From NCBI RefSeq assembly GCF_014646055.1, contig NZ_BMMS01000012.1, positions 62,001 to 126,000 of the forward strand: 64,000 nt of DNA, given 5' to 3'. Below the pieces are notes generated by a model. That model was not told the DNA's origin. It saw only the letters and a list, made by a program, of their open reading frames with translations, and searched no databases. Source of the DNA: Wenjunlia tyrosinilytica. GTDB taxonomy: Bacteria > Actinomycetota > Actinomycetes > Streptomycetales > Streptomycetaceae. This document shows, piece by piece, positions 16,869-24,949 of this stretch (its first letter is position 1; each line of letters begins with the position of its first letter). Made by a program: the position numbers and the translations under genes.

Positions 16869-18164
16869 GTGAGCACCACACTCGAGTCCCGGCTCGCGGC
16901 TCTGCGCGGAAGCGCGCCGCCGCGGCCCATGGACGCGCGCACCCTGGCGGCGCTGGCCGCCAACCCCGGCTGCGGGCGCCGGGCCCTGCTCGACGCGGCG
17001 GGAGTCGACAAGGGGGCGGTGGCCGAACACCTGGGCAGACCCGCGCCGTTCGGGCAGTCCCAGTTCTCGATCGTGCGGGGCAACGCGTTCGAGGCACGGG
17101 TCAAGGCCGACGGCTGCGCGGAGTTGCTGCGGCTGCTGTGCGAACGGCTGGGCCTGCCCGCCCCGGACGAGGCCGCGCTGCCCGACCTGTCGGCGGTCGG
17201 CCCGGCCGGGCGCGCGGAGCGGACCCGGCAGGCGCTGGAGGAGGCCACGGCCGCGGGCGGCTGGTCGCTGCTCGACCATCCGATGCTGCGCCTGGAGGTC
17301 GCCGGGTCGGCGGTCCACCTGGAGCCGGACGCCGTCGTCGTGCGGCCCGACGGGCGCTGGACGGTGGTGGAGATCAAGTCGTTCCCGATCCTCGACGGCT
17401 GCGCCGACCCCGCGAAGGTGGGGGCCGCGGCGCGGCAGTCGGCGGTGTACGTGCTGGCGCTGCGCGCGCTCGCGGAGCGGATCGGCCGGGGAGAGCCCGA
17501 GCACACCGTGGTGCTGGTCTGCCCGAAGGACTTCTCCAACCTCCCGACGTGCGCGGCGGTGGACGTCCGCAAGCAGCTTTCGGTCACCGTGCGGCAGCTC
17601 ACGAGGCTCACGAGGGTCGAGGACATCGTCTCGGAGCTGCCGGAGGGCACCACTTTCGACCTGGCGCTCGACGACGACCGCAGGACGCCTCGGCGGCCGG
17701 TCGAGGAGCTGGCCGCCGCGGTCGACGCCGTGCCGGCGGCGTACGCCCCCGACTGCCTGTCCGTGTGCGAGCTGGCGTTCCACTGCCGCGCCCGCGCCCA
17801 TGAGTGCGGGGCGGTGGAAGCGCTGGGGCGCGGTGTGCGCGGAGAGTTGGGGGCACTGGCTTCCGTGGACGAGGTCCTGGCCGCCGCCGCTGCGGGACTT
17901 GGCGGGGCGTGGCAGGCGGACGGCGAGGGGAGCGCGCCCGCGGAACACGTGAGCGGCGGGGGCTGCGGGGTCGGCGGGGGTACCGACGCGCACGGGTACG
18001 CCGAGGACGGCGGGGACTTCGGCGGCGGGGACTTCGGCGGCGGGGACTTCAGCGGCGGGGACCGCCGGGACTTCGGGGACGACGCGGTGACCTGGCGGCT
18101 GCGTGAGGCGGCCCGGCTGCGGGCGGAGGCGCTGGCGGGCACCGCCGCGGGTGGCCGGGCATGA
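16869..18164 (+). CDS. PD-(D/E)XK nuclease with Cas4/Dna2/AddB-like iron-sulfur cysteines
   Basis: A 431-residue predicted DNA nuclease. The catalytic core is Asp154 in LEPDAVVV and Glu168/Lys170 in VVEIKSF, with the downstream Gln of the RecB-type motif in ARQSAVYVLAL. One N-terminal Cys (Cys35 in NPGCGRRALL) precedes the core, and Cys296, Cys300, Cys306 and Cys313 follow it. This N-Cys plus C-terminal Cys cluster is how Cas4, AddB and Dna2 hold a 4Fe-4S cluster around the nuclease. A Gly/Asp-rich repeat (18009-18062) lies in the C-terminal linker. GTG start 16869. It overlaps the next gene by 4 bp and belongs to a three-gene operon with a helicase. Function inferred as DNA end processing, repair or defence. 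Confidence 0.85.
   Translation: MSTTLESRLAALRGSAPPRPMDARTLAALAANPGCGRRALLDAAGVDKGAVAEHLGRPAPFGQSQFSIVRGNAFEARVKADGCAELLRLLCERLGLPAPDEAALPDLSAVGPAGRAERTRQALEEATAAGGWSLLDHPMLRLEVAGSAVHLEPDAVVVRPDGRWTVVEIKSFPILDGCADPAKVGAAARQSAVYVLALRALAERIGRGEPEHTVVLVCPKDFSNLPTCAAVDVRKQLSVTVRQLTRLTRVEDIVSELPEGTTFDLALDDDRRTPRRPVEELAAAVDAVPAAYAPDCLSVCELAFHCRARAHECGAVEALGRGVRGELGALASVDEVLAAAAAGLGGAWQADGEGSAPAEHVSGGGCGVGGGTDAHGYAEDGGDFGGGDFGGGDFSGGDRRDFGDDAVTWRLREAARLRAEALAGTAAGGRA
18009..18062 (+). repeat. 15-bp in-frame tandem repeat in nuclease gene
   Basis: Three to four imperfect copies of a GGCGGCGGGGACTTC unit encode GGGDF repeats between the nuclease cluster and the C-terminal helix. It is likely a flexible linker and variable in length between strains. 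Confidence 0.8.
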
Positions 18165-19696
18165 GCCTGATCGCCACGCTGGCGCGGATGGAGGCGCTGC
18201 GGGAGGGCCGGGCGCGGCCGCTGGCCACGGTGCGGCACCGGCATCTGTCGGAGCGCCCGATGGTCTTCGTGCCCCTGACCACCGCGGGTGAGGCCGGAGC
18301 GCCGCTGGGGGCGCTGTTCGGCACGGACCGGGAGGAGCCGACGCTGCTCGTCGTGCCGCAGCCGCGCGACCGCGACCTGCGGTTCGCCTTCCTGGCGCAG
18401 CTGGCGCAGGGGATGCTGCCGTACCTCGAGGGGTACGCCGACGACGTCGACGTGGAAGTGAGGAAGGGCAAGGACCCGGAGACGGGCGAGCCGGTCGAGG
18501 TGGAGCGCGAGCTGTGCCGGGACGCCCCGCAGTTGCTCGTCCCCAATGGCTCGGGAGTGCGGTACGTCCGCCTGCTGGGCCGCTCCATGCGCTTTCGCCG
18601 CACCGCGGAGGAGGCGCCCGACGAGCCGTACCCGGTGCCGTCGCGGGTGCCGCTGCTCGGCCGGTGGATGACCCACTTCGGCGAGCGGGCGCTGACCCCC
18701 GGCTCGTGCCTGCTGGTGTCGATGACCGACCTGCTCTCCCGCCACTGGGCGAGCGGCCAGAGCGGCCTCGAGGACCAGCACCTGGGCGCGCTGCTGGCGT
18801 GGCTCGATCCCCCGCCGGGCGTGCACGGCTCCGAGGCGGCGCTGCGGGCGGAGACCGCCAGGGACGAACGCGGCCTGCTGGAGTGCCCGCCCGCGGGCCC
18901 GGCCACCGACCCGGCGTTCGACAACAAGCTGCTCGCTCCGGCGATCACCCGCTACGACGCGGGGCTCTCAGGCGCGGAACGGGCGGTGAGGGATCTCGTC
19001 GGGAGCCAGCTGCGGCCCACCTGGGACCACGTGTGGCGCGGGCTGGACCTGCTGCGTGAGCTGCCGCCTGGAGACAGGGTGGCGGCTCGCTGGGAGGGCG
19101 ACCGCTGGTCGTACACCGGCCACCGGGACCGCCTTCGCGCGGGCGAGCCCCCGCAGCCGAAGCGGGACGACGCGGTGACGGCGGCGGCAAAGCTGGTGCG
19201 GCGCGAGACCGACCAGGTGCGCCTGGACGCCCACGAGGCCCTGGACGATCCGCTGGTCATGGCCGAACGGCGCCTGGCGGGCGAGGCGTTCGCCGGTGAG
19301 GTCGTCGCGGTCGAGATGGCGTACAGCGAGGGGCGCTCGCCCCGGCCGCGGCCGCTGGTGTCGGTGAGCACACACGACCGTCCGCATGTGGAGCCGGGCA
19401 CGCGGGTGTTCCGGCGGCTCGCGGGCAAGGCGCAGGAGGCGCAGGTCGCGGCGGCCGAGCCCGGCCTGGTGGTGGTCCGGCTGGTCAACCAGATGGGGCG
19501 CGGCAGGGTCCCGGCCGAGGGCACGGTGCCCGAGCCCGGCGACGTGGTGTGCCTGACGGCGTTCGAGCACGACCCCCGGCCGGCCGCTCCGCTGCCCCCG
19601 CCGGAGGAGACACCGTGGACGCACGGCGGACCGCCCGGCGAGGCCGCCATGGGCGCCTCCGCACCCGACCCGCACACCGCGGAGGACTACCTGTGA
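18161..19696 (+). CDS. Unknown 511-aa protein in nuclease/helicase operon
   Basis: A soluble, acidic protein with no signal peptide, membrane helix or recognisable enzymatic motif. Visible blocks: FVPLTTAGEAGAPLGALFG, a basic/acidic central region, DNKLLAPAITRYDAGLSGAERAV, and a C-terminal part (about 370-470) with alternating beta strands such as PRPLVSVSTHDRPHVEPGTRVF and EPGDVVCLTAFEHD. The last could be an OB- or SH3-like nucleic-acid-binding domain. It overlaps the nuclease gene by 4 bp (ATGA) and the helicase by 4 bp (GTGA), so all three are translationally coupled and probably form one complex. Function unknown; a DNA-binding or bridging subunit is an inference. Confidence 0.75.
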   Translation: MSLIATLARMEALREGRARPLATVRHRHLSERPMVFVPLTTAGEAGAPLGALFGTDREEPTLLVVPQPRDRDLRFAFLAQLAQGMLPYLEGYADDVDVEVRKGKDPETGEPVEVERELCRDAPQLLVPNGSGVRYVRLLGRSMRFRRTAEEAPDEPYPVPSRVPLLGRWMTHFGERALTPGSCLLVSMTDLLSRHWASGQSGLEDQHLGALLAWLDPPPGVHGSEAALRAETARDERGLLECPPAGPATDPAFDNKLLAPAITRYDAGLSGAERAVRDLVGSQLRPTWDHVWRGLDLLRELPPGDRVAARWEGDRWSYTGHRDRLRAGEPPQPKRDDAVTAAAKLVRRETDQVRLDAHEALDDPLVMAERRLAGEAFAGEVVAVEMAYSEGRSPRPRPLVSVSTHDRPHVEPGTRVFRRLAGKAQEAQVAAAEPGLVVVRLVNQMGRGRVPAEGTVPEPGDVVCLTAFEHDPRPAAPLPPPEETPWTHGGPPGEAAMGASAPDPHTAEDYL

Positions 19697-21021
19697 CCGC
19701 TCCCGTGGGAGACCCGTCGGCGGAGGCCGCCAGGGTCACCGAGGAGATCCTGCACGACACCCTGCACAGCCCCCGCCGCGGTGTCGTGGTGGACTCCCCG
19801 CCCGGAGCGGGGAAGTCGACGCTGGTGGTGCGGGCGGCGCGTGAGCTGGCCGCGGCGGGCGAGAAGCCGATGGTGGTGGCGCAGACCAACAGCCAGGTGG
19901 ACGACCTGGTGAAACGGCTGGCGAAGGAGGATCCTCGGCTCCCGATCGGGCGCCTGCACGGAAGCGACTCCCCGCCGGACCCGGCTCTGTCCGAGCTGCC
20001 CTCGGTGGTGCTGTCCTCCTCCGTGGGGGACCTGGCCGGGCGCGAGGTGGTGATCGCCACGGCGGCGAAGTGGGCGTTCGTCAAGGATGTCCCGGCGTGG
20101 CGGCACGCCATCGTGGACGAGGCGTACCAGATGCGCTCGGACGCGTTGCTGAAGGTGGCCGGGCTCTTCGAGCGGGCGCTGTTCGTGGGCGATCCGGGCC
20201 AGCTCGACCCGTTCACGGTCGTGGGCGCCGACCAGTGGGCGGGGCTGTCGTACGATCCCTCGGCGAGCGCGGTGGTCACCCTGCTCGCCCACAACCCCGA
20301 GCTGCCGCAGCACCGGCTGCCCGTGTCCTGGCGGCTGCCCGCGTCGGCGGCGCGGCTGGTCTCGGACGCGTTCTACCCCTACACCCCCTTCCGCGCGGGC
20401 ACCGGTCATGAGGACCGGCGGCTGTCCTTCGCGGCGGCGGGCGACGGATCGGCCCACGACCGCGTCCTGGATCTGGCCGCCGAGTCGGGCTGGGGGCTGC
20501 TGGAGCTCCCGGAGCGGCGCACGGTCCGTACCGACCCCGAGGCGGTGGCGGCGGTGGCCACCTTGGTGCGGCGGCTGCTGGACCGGGGAGGGCGGACCCT
20601 GTCGGAGAAGGGCACGGCGGCGCTGACGGCGGACCGGATCGCGGTCGGCACGGCGCACCGGGACCAGGCGGCGGCCGTGCGCTCGGCCCTTGCCGGGCTG
20701 GGGGTGGCCGGGGTCACCGTGGACACCGCCAACCGCCTCCAGGGCCAGGAGTACGACGTGACCGTGGTCCTGCACCCGCTGTCGGGGCGGCCGGACGCGA
20801 CCGCGTTCCATCTGGAGACCGGGCGGCTGTGCGTGCTCGCCTCGCGGCACCGGCACGCCTGCGTGGTGGTCTCGAGGGCGGGGGTGGAGCGGCTGCTGGA
20901 CGAGCACCCGTCGACGGAGCCCGTGCAGCTGGGGGTGACCGTGAAGTTCCCGGACGGCTGGGAGGCGAACCACGCCGTGCTGGCCCACCTCAACGAGCGC
21001 CGGGTGCGGTACCGCCCGTGA
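19693..21021 (+). CDS. Superfamily-1 DNA helicase (Upf1/Dna2-like ATPase)
   Basis: A 442-residue helicase with the SF1 motifs in order: Walker A SPPGAGKS (35-42), motif Ia VVAQTNSQVDDL, Walker B VDEAYQ (about 141-146), motif III LFVGDPGQLDP (163-173), motif IV VSWRLP (211-216), motif V around VDTANRLQGQEYDV, and motif VI around VLASRHRH. The compact size and motif III resemble the Upf1/Dna2 SF1B group rather than UvrD. GTG 19693 overlaps the preceding stop. With the iron-sulfur nuclease two genes upstream, the operon encodes the two activities that eukaryotic Dna2 carries in one chain. The product is presumably an ATP-driven translocase feeding the nuclease. Confidence 0.88.
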   Translation: MTAPVGDPSAEAARVTEEILHDTLHSPRRGVVVDSPPGAGKSTLVVRAARELAAAGEKPMVVAQTNSQVDDLVKRLAKEDPRLPIGRLHGSDSPPDPALSELPSVVLSSSVGDLAGREVVIATAAKWAFVKDVPAWRHAIVDEAYQMRSDALLKVAGLFERALFVGDPGQLDPFTVVGADQWAGLSYDPSASAVVTLLAHNPELPQHRLPVSWRLPASAARLVSDAFYPYTPFRAGTGHEDRRLSFAAAGDGSAHDRVLDLAAESGWGLLELPERRTVRTDPEAVAAVATLVRRLLDRGGRTLSEKGTAALTADRIAVGTAHRDQAAAVRSALAGLGVAGVTVDTANRLQGQEYDVTVVLHPLSGRPDATAFHLETGRLCVLASRHRHACVVVSRAGVERLLDEHPSTEPVQLGVTVKFPDGWEANHAVLAHLNERRVRYRP

Positions 21022-21075
21022 CCCGGCCGCCCCGCACCGACCGCCCGTGACCCGGCCGCCCGTGACCCGGCCGCC
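21014..21075 (+). repeat. 18-bp direct repeats after helicase gene
   Basis: Three copies of GCCCGTGACCCGGCCGCC, at 21014, 21043 and 21058. The first copy overlaps the helicase stop codon, so the repeat probably grew from the end of the gene. The rest of the gap to 21291 is GC-rich low complexity with no gene. Confidence 0.8.
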
Positions 21076-21291
21076 CGCGCCGCGGCGGGCCCGGCCCGGC
21101 CACCGGCTTGACGCGGCCGGCTTGACCCTGCCGCCCCTGGCCCGGCCGTCCCGCACCGACCGCACCGACCGCAGGCTCGGCCTGGCCCGGCCGCCCCTCG
21201 CCCGCTCCGCCCCGGCCCCGACCGAGGTCGCCGCAGGGGTCTTGCGCCCGCAAGGACAATGGAAGAGATCAGAACGACGGAGGTTCCACGC

Positions 21292-21660
21292 ATGGCAGAT
21301 CCGCAGTCGTCCCGACACGAGGGGCGCCCCGACCAGCAGCGCCGCCTGCGCCCCGCTCCGCTGCTGTTCGAGCCCGGTCAGCAGGAGAGCGGTCCGGAGC
21401 ACTTCTTCGACCTGGAGTCGATGGAGGACGCCGGCGAGCTGCTGGACCGGTCGACGGAGCTGCTGCTGGCGTTCCGGGCCGCGGCGGAGCGCGCGATGGA
21501 GTTCCAGGCCCTGGCGGCGGCCCAGCTCGCCGATCCCCGGCGCTTCGACCAGGTGTCGTTCGAGGCCATCGCCGAGCGCGCGGACTGGACCCCGGACTAC
21601 GCCAAGAAGATGGTCGAGTTCGGCAGGGACCTCATCAAAAACGGTCGCGCCGGAGAATGA
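21292..21660 (+). CDS. Hypothetical protein, 122 aa
   Basis: A small, mostly helical, acidic protein beginning MADPQSSRHEGRP. The start is set by GGAGG 8 nt upstream; an ATG at 21259 lacks an RBS. The C-terminal half (SMEDAGELLDRSTELLLAFR ... AERADWTPDYAKKMVEFG) suggests a small helical bundle. It is 270 bp after the helicase and may or may not belong to that operon. No family recognised. Confidence 0.65.
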   Translation: MADPQSSRHEGRPDQQRRLRPAPLLFEPGQQESGPEHFFDLESMEDAGELLDRSTELLLAFRAAAERAMEFQALAAAQLADPRRFDQVSFEAIAERADWTPDYAKKMVEFGRDLIKNGRAGE

Positions 21661-21780
21661 ATCAGCCAGAAGCATTCACCTCTGGCATATGCGGGGGATC
21701 GTAGCGCATCACCCCCTCCCTTGTACGCAATTCAACGAATGTCCCATTCCTGAAGCACGCGCTTGGCCACGCTGTGGGCC

Positions 21781-22374
21781 ATGGATGGTTGGGACAACGG
21801 ACTCTGGGAAGCCGCCGACTCGGTCGAGTACGTGACCGCGGAGGGGGCCGCCTGGCTCGCTTCGTCGAGCGACTTCCCGCGCAGTGTGCGAGCGCTGTGG
21901 ACGGCCCGCCCATGGGCGCCCAGCGTGCTTCCGTGCGGGAACGTGTTCGACGTGATCAACCTGCCGGTGCTCTTCGGCCGGCGCGTGCTGGAGCAGCTGT
22001 GGTCGGCCGGCCCCGGCTGCGGCCCCGTGGCGGTGCACCGGAGCCGGCTGCTCGCCTTCTGCCGCCCCGGCACCGCCGACCGCCTCCCGTCCCTGCTGAC
22101 CTGGGAGGAGTGGGGACCTCGGGTGCCCGCGATGCTCTGCCACGGCGCCGGTGACGCAGTAACGATTCCGCCTCTGCACCGGATGACCAACATCCCGTCG
22201 CGGTGGGTGGTGGCCCCCGACACCGGCGACCCCTGGCTGCCCGGTCCCGACGTGCTGATCTGGGCCTGCGTCCGCGCCGCCCGGGCCGAGGCGGCGGCCC
22301 TCGGGAGCGCCCCCGAGGCCTCGCGCCCCCGTGTGCGCCAAACCGATTTTTCGTCGCCCCGGACTGGATGCTAA
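21781..22374 (+). CDS. Small bifunctional primase/polymerase-like protein
   Basis: A 197-residue soluble protein starting MDGWDNGLWEAADSVEY; a TTG at 21763 would add six residues, and neither start has a clear RBS. The blocks VLPCGNVFDVINLPVLFGRR, GPVAVHRSRLLAFCRPG and DAVTIPPLHRMTNIPSRWVV resemble short Streptomyces proteins annotated as the N-terminal domain of bifunctional DNA primase/polymerase. The metal-binding acidic residues of active primases are not evident, so catalysis is doubtful. It ends 18 bp before tRNA-Lys, an arrangement that looks conserved in the genus (from memory). Confidence 0.7.
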   Translation: MDGWDNGLWEAADSVEYVTAEGAAWLASSSDFPRSVRALWTARPWAPSVLPCGNVFDVINLPVLFGRRVLEQLWSAGPGCGPVAVHRSRLLAFCRPGTADRLPSLLTWEEWGPRVPAMLCHGAGDAVTIPPLHRMTNIPSRWVVAPDTGDPWLPGPDVLIWACVRAARAEAAALGSAPEASRPRVRQTDFSSPRTGC

Positions 22375-22392
22375 TCTCTTCGACGTCAGCGA

Positions 22393-22465
22393 GCGCCGCT
22401 AGCTCAACTGGCAGAGCAGCTGGCTCTTAACCAGCGGGTTCGGGGTTCGAGTCCCTGGCGGCGCA
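22393..22465 (+). tRNA. tRNA-Lys (anticodon CTT)
   Basis: Acceptor GCGCCGC (22393-22399) pairs perfectly with GCGGCGC (22458-22464), with discriminator A at 22465. The anticodon stem GCTGG/CCAGC holds loop CTCTTAA with CTT at 22426-22428. The T arm has loop TTCGAGT. CCA is not encoded. tRNA genes are common integration sites, but I see no integrase or repeated 3' end nearby. Confidence 0.98.
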
Positions 22466-22488
22466 CTCACGGTCCAACCGTTGACTTG

Positions 22489-22514
22489 GGCGTTCTCCTC
22501 ACGAGGGGGACGCC
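22489..22514 (+). terminator. Hairpin terminator after tRNA-Lys
   Basis: An 11-bp stem (22489-22499 with 22504-22514, two G-T pairs) with a CACG loop, followed by TTCTGTC. It lies 24 nt beyond the tRNA and also faces the convergent gene ending at 22597. Confidence 0.7.
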
Positions 22515-22596
22515 TTCTGTCATTCCCTGGCCCCCTCCCATTCCTGGCCCCCTCCGAAGGCGGGCGCACCTCACCGCCGCCGTTGGCCGCTGCCTC

Positions 22597-23400
22597 TCAC
22601 CGCTGCCGTTTGAAGGCCTCGCGGGCGAGGTGGTCCTCGGGCGGGAGGACGGCTCCGTCCTGGTCGACCGCCATGGGGCCCTCCTTGGCCCCGGGTGCGC
22701 CGTCGGCGGCGGGAACGGGGCTGGCCAGGCGCTCGGCGTAGGGGGAGTCGGGATGGGCGGCGAGCACGCGGACCCGTGCGTCGCCCGAGCCACGGGGGGA
22801 GACCGGGACCACCGCGACCGGCAGGCCCCGCTGGTCGGTCACGAACAGCTCGAAGTCGTCGAATCTGAAGTGGTCGATGTCCACGATCGGCTTCGGGTAG
22901 TGGTGGTAGCCCGCCGCTTTCGGGAGTACCCCCGAGTGGGTGCCCGCCGGCAGCGGAACCGAGGCGTTGAAGATCGAGTCCGTCCACTCGGCCACCTGCT
23001 CGGCGGTCTTGATGGGGGTCTCCAGCAGGCGCTCACCGTGGTCGTAGCCGAATTCGGCGTACCCGGGGAGGGTGTCGGGGAACGCCTTGACCACCCGGGC
23101 GGCGCTGCGGCGCATCCGGTCCACCTTCTTCGGGTCCGCGCAGAACTGCGCCGACCACTCGACGCCGAGCGGCATGAACAGGCACTGCCATCCGTCGCTG
23201 TCCTTGACCCACACTCCCCCGCCGTGGTGGTCCTGGTACGGGCCGGGGGCGAAGGCCCACTCGGCGGTCGTGTCGACGAGCTTGCGCATCAGCTTCTTGC
23301 TCGCCCGGTACTGCGCGCTCTCGGTGCGCGGCGGATGGTCCGCCACGGAGATCGTCCAGGGGAAGTCCTCGTGCCGCGGGTGGCTGCCGTCCGTGCCCAT
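22597..23400 (-). CDS. Hypothetical protein linked to a caspase-like protease (DUF6424-like)
   Basis: A 267-residue soluble protein beginning MGTDGSHPRHEDFPWTISV. It contains WAFAPGPYQDHHGGGVWVKD, VEWSAQFCADPKKVD, DSIFNASVPLP and HHYPKPIVDIDHFRFDDF. The sequence reminds me of a Streptomyces family labelled DUF6424; that label is from memory. ATG 23400 lies 14 bp after the metacaspase stop, so the two are one operon. It could be a substrate, inhibitor or effector of the protease. Nothing in the sequence proves this. Confidence 0.75.
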   Translation of the reverse strand: MGTDGSHPRHEDFPWTISVADHPPRTESAQYRASKKLMRKLVDTTAEWAFAPGPYQDHHGGGVWVKDSDGWQCLFMPLGVEWSAQFCADPKKVDRMRRSAARVVKAFPDTLPGYAEFGYDHGERLLETPIKTAEQVAEWTDSIFNASVPLPAGTHSGVLPKAAGYHHYPKPIVDIDHFRFDDFELFVTDQRGLPVAVVPVSPRGSGDARVRVLAAHPDSPYAERLASPVPAADGAPGAKEGPMAVDQDGAVLPPEDHLAREAFKRQR

Positions 23401-23414
23401 GTCGTGGCCCGCTC

Positions 23415-24272
23415 TCAGATCGTGAACGGTGTCTGGCGCAGGAACGCGCTGTCCAGGTGCCCCACCCTCAGCAGGTTGGGGATCTGGTTCATCGGCATCT
23501 TCTTCATGATCTGGCGGTGGAACGCCCGGTAGCCGCCCTTGAAGTGACCGCCGTTCCAGGTCTCGAGGAGCTTGGAGGTGAACAGGCCGTTGCGCAGGCC
23601 GTCGGCGGAGGTCTGGCAGTCCTGGCAGCCGGAGATGAGCAGGATCGAGGCGGCGATGTCGGCGGCGTCCTTGGCCGGTTGTTCGGCCTGGATCCCGTCG
23701 TAGAGCTTCTTGTCCCTCTTGTTGACCTTGGCCTGGGTCTTCAGGGGCATCACCCGGATGCGCTTCTCGACCTCCGCCGCGTCCTGCGTCTGGAACTGCC
23801 TCTCCAGCGCGGCCGGGCTGAGCAGCTGGGGCACCTCCTTGACGACCGACCCGCTGTGACAGCTGTCGGAGAACACCAGGATGCGGACACCGGCGGCGAA
23901 GGTCCCCAGAAGGGCGAAGAGCTCGTCGTCGACGAACTGCCGGTCGTGGAGCACCCAGGTCTCGTCCAGCCGGTCCGGCTCGTCCTCCGGGCCGTTGAGG
24001 TCCTCCACCTGCCCGCCGTGGCCGGAGTACGTCAGGAGGAGCACGTCCTCCTTCTTCAGCGACCCGGCCGCCTCCCGCAGCGCGGCGGTGACTCTCTTCG
24101 CGGTGGCGTCGGCGGTGAGCAGCGGAGGGGTGACGGTGAAGCCGGAGTTCTTGGCGAGCTGCGCCATGTCCTGCGCGTCCTGCTCGCAGGCGATGAGCTC
24201 GCCGTCCCAGCCCTCGTACCGGGCGGGATCGACTGCGTTGAGGCCGATGTGGATGGACAGACCAGTGGGCAT
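23415..24272 (-). CDS. Caspase-family (peptidase C14) metacaspase-like protease
   Basis: A 285-residue cytoplasmic cysteine protease of clan CD. The p20-like fold begins with GLSIHIGLNAVDPARYEGW. The catalytic dyad is His85 in TYSGHGG and Cys138 in FSDSCHSG, and the acidic residue that follows the His motif in metacaspases lies in DLNGPEDEPD. There is no pro-domain, transmembrane anchor or WD/NACHT extension. ATG 24272 is preceded by GAGGAGAG, which decides the start against an upstream frame. It is followed by the unknown gene at 22597. Bacterial metacaspases cleave after Arg/Lys and some act in cell death or defence; its role here is inferred only. Confidence 0.9.
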   Translation of the reverse strand: MPTGLSIHIGLNAVDPARYEGWDGELIACEQDAQDMAQLAKNSGFTVTPPLLTADATAKRVTAALREAAGSLKKEDVLLLTYSGHGGQVEDLNGPEDEPDRLDETWVLHDRQFVDDELFALLGTFAAGVRILVFSDSCHSGSVVKEVPQLLSPAALERQFQTQDAAEVEKRIRVMPLKTQAKVNKRDKKLYDGIQAEQPAKDAADIAASILLISGCQDCQTSADGLRNGLFTSKLLETWNGGHFKGGYRAFHRQIMKKMPMNQIPNLLRVGHLDSAFLRQTPFTI

Positions 24273-24384
24273 GGGGCTCTCCTCGACGCGGGCGGGACGA
24301 TCCACGGGGATGCGTTCCACGCTCCACCCAGGCGCTAATCAGTTCATAACACCAATCCCCCACCCAGCCCAGTCCCCCGACACG

Positions 24385-24520
24385 GCGTCGGGAGGTCCGG
24401 GTCGCGGCAAGGAGGGTACGGATGGCCGCGGTGTTGTCCGGGCGCCGCAACGGATACCGGGGGCGGGGGCAGCCGGTGCCGCCTTGAGGTTTCGGTGAGA
24501 TCGCTGGCAGCTTGGGCCAC
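24385..24520 (-). pseudogene. Fragment of a phosphotransferase (APH-like) gene
   Basis: About 135 bp resemble, at the DNA level, the segment near 28420-28550 of the intact phosphotransferase gene at 27977. For example, both encode DNxAAIRTxLAATRT in the same orientation. Everything before and after is missing. Together with the regulator fragment at 24950-25711 it looks like the last trace of a third regulator/phosphotransferase pair. Confidence 0.7.
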
Positions 24521-24949
24521 AGGCGTGACCACGGCCAGAGCGCCGGTGGGGGGACTAGGGCGACCAGGGCGAGGTGGACACCAGCATGGCGGTGGTCCCC
24601 GCCGTCCTCGCCTCGTCCGACTGCGCCGCCGTCGTTGAGGTGACTGCGCGTGGGGCGTTCGAAGGATCGGTTTCGGCTCCCCAACTCCGGCGCGGATGGG
24701 AGCAGCATGTCATCAGCGTCCTACCGCCCCGTCATGAGAGACAGCAGAGAGCGCACCGAGCATCGCCAGGGCCGCGGAGTCGATGACGCCCTCGACTGTC
24801 GCGAACATCACGACTCACTGGACGAGTGCACATAGGCACGGGCCATCAACGGCGGTGCCCTGGTTCGAGCCGAACTTCCGGGGCGCAACGACGAACGGCC
24901 GCAGGAGACGACCACTTCGAGGGCGCATGCCGTCCGACCGTGCAGGGCT
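24521..24949. other. Intergenic stretch without a supportable gene
   Basis: Short open frames here have no RBS and no recognisable product, and base composition is less GC-biased than in the neighbouring genes. I see no RNA gene, clear hairpin or transposon end. It separates two decayed fragments and probably represents degraded coding DNA. Confidence 0.5.

Noticed and set aside
21014-21075. Possible CRISPR repeats
   Set aside because: Three tandem or near-tandem 18-bp copies with irregular spacing and no cas genes; simple expansion at a gene end.
24574-24786. Plus-strand 70-codon ORF
   Set aside because: No RBS, no motif and composition like the degraded surroundings.
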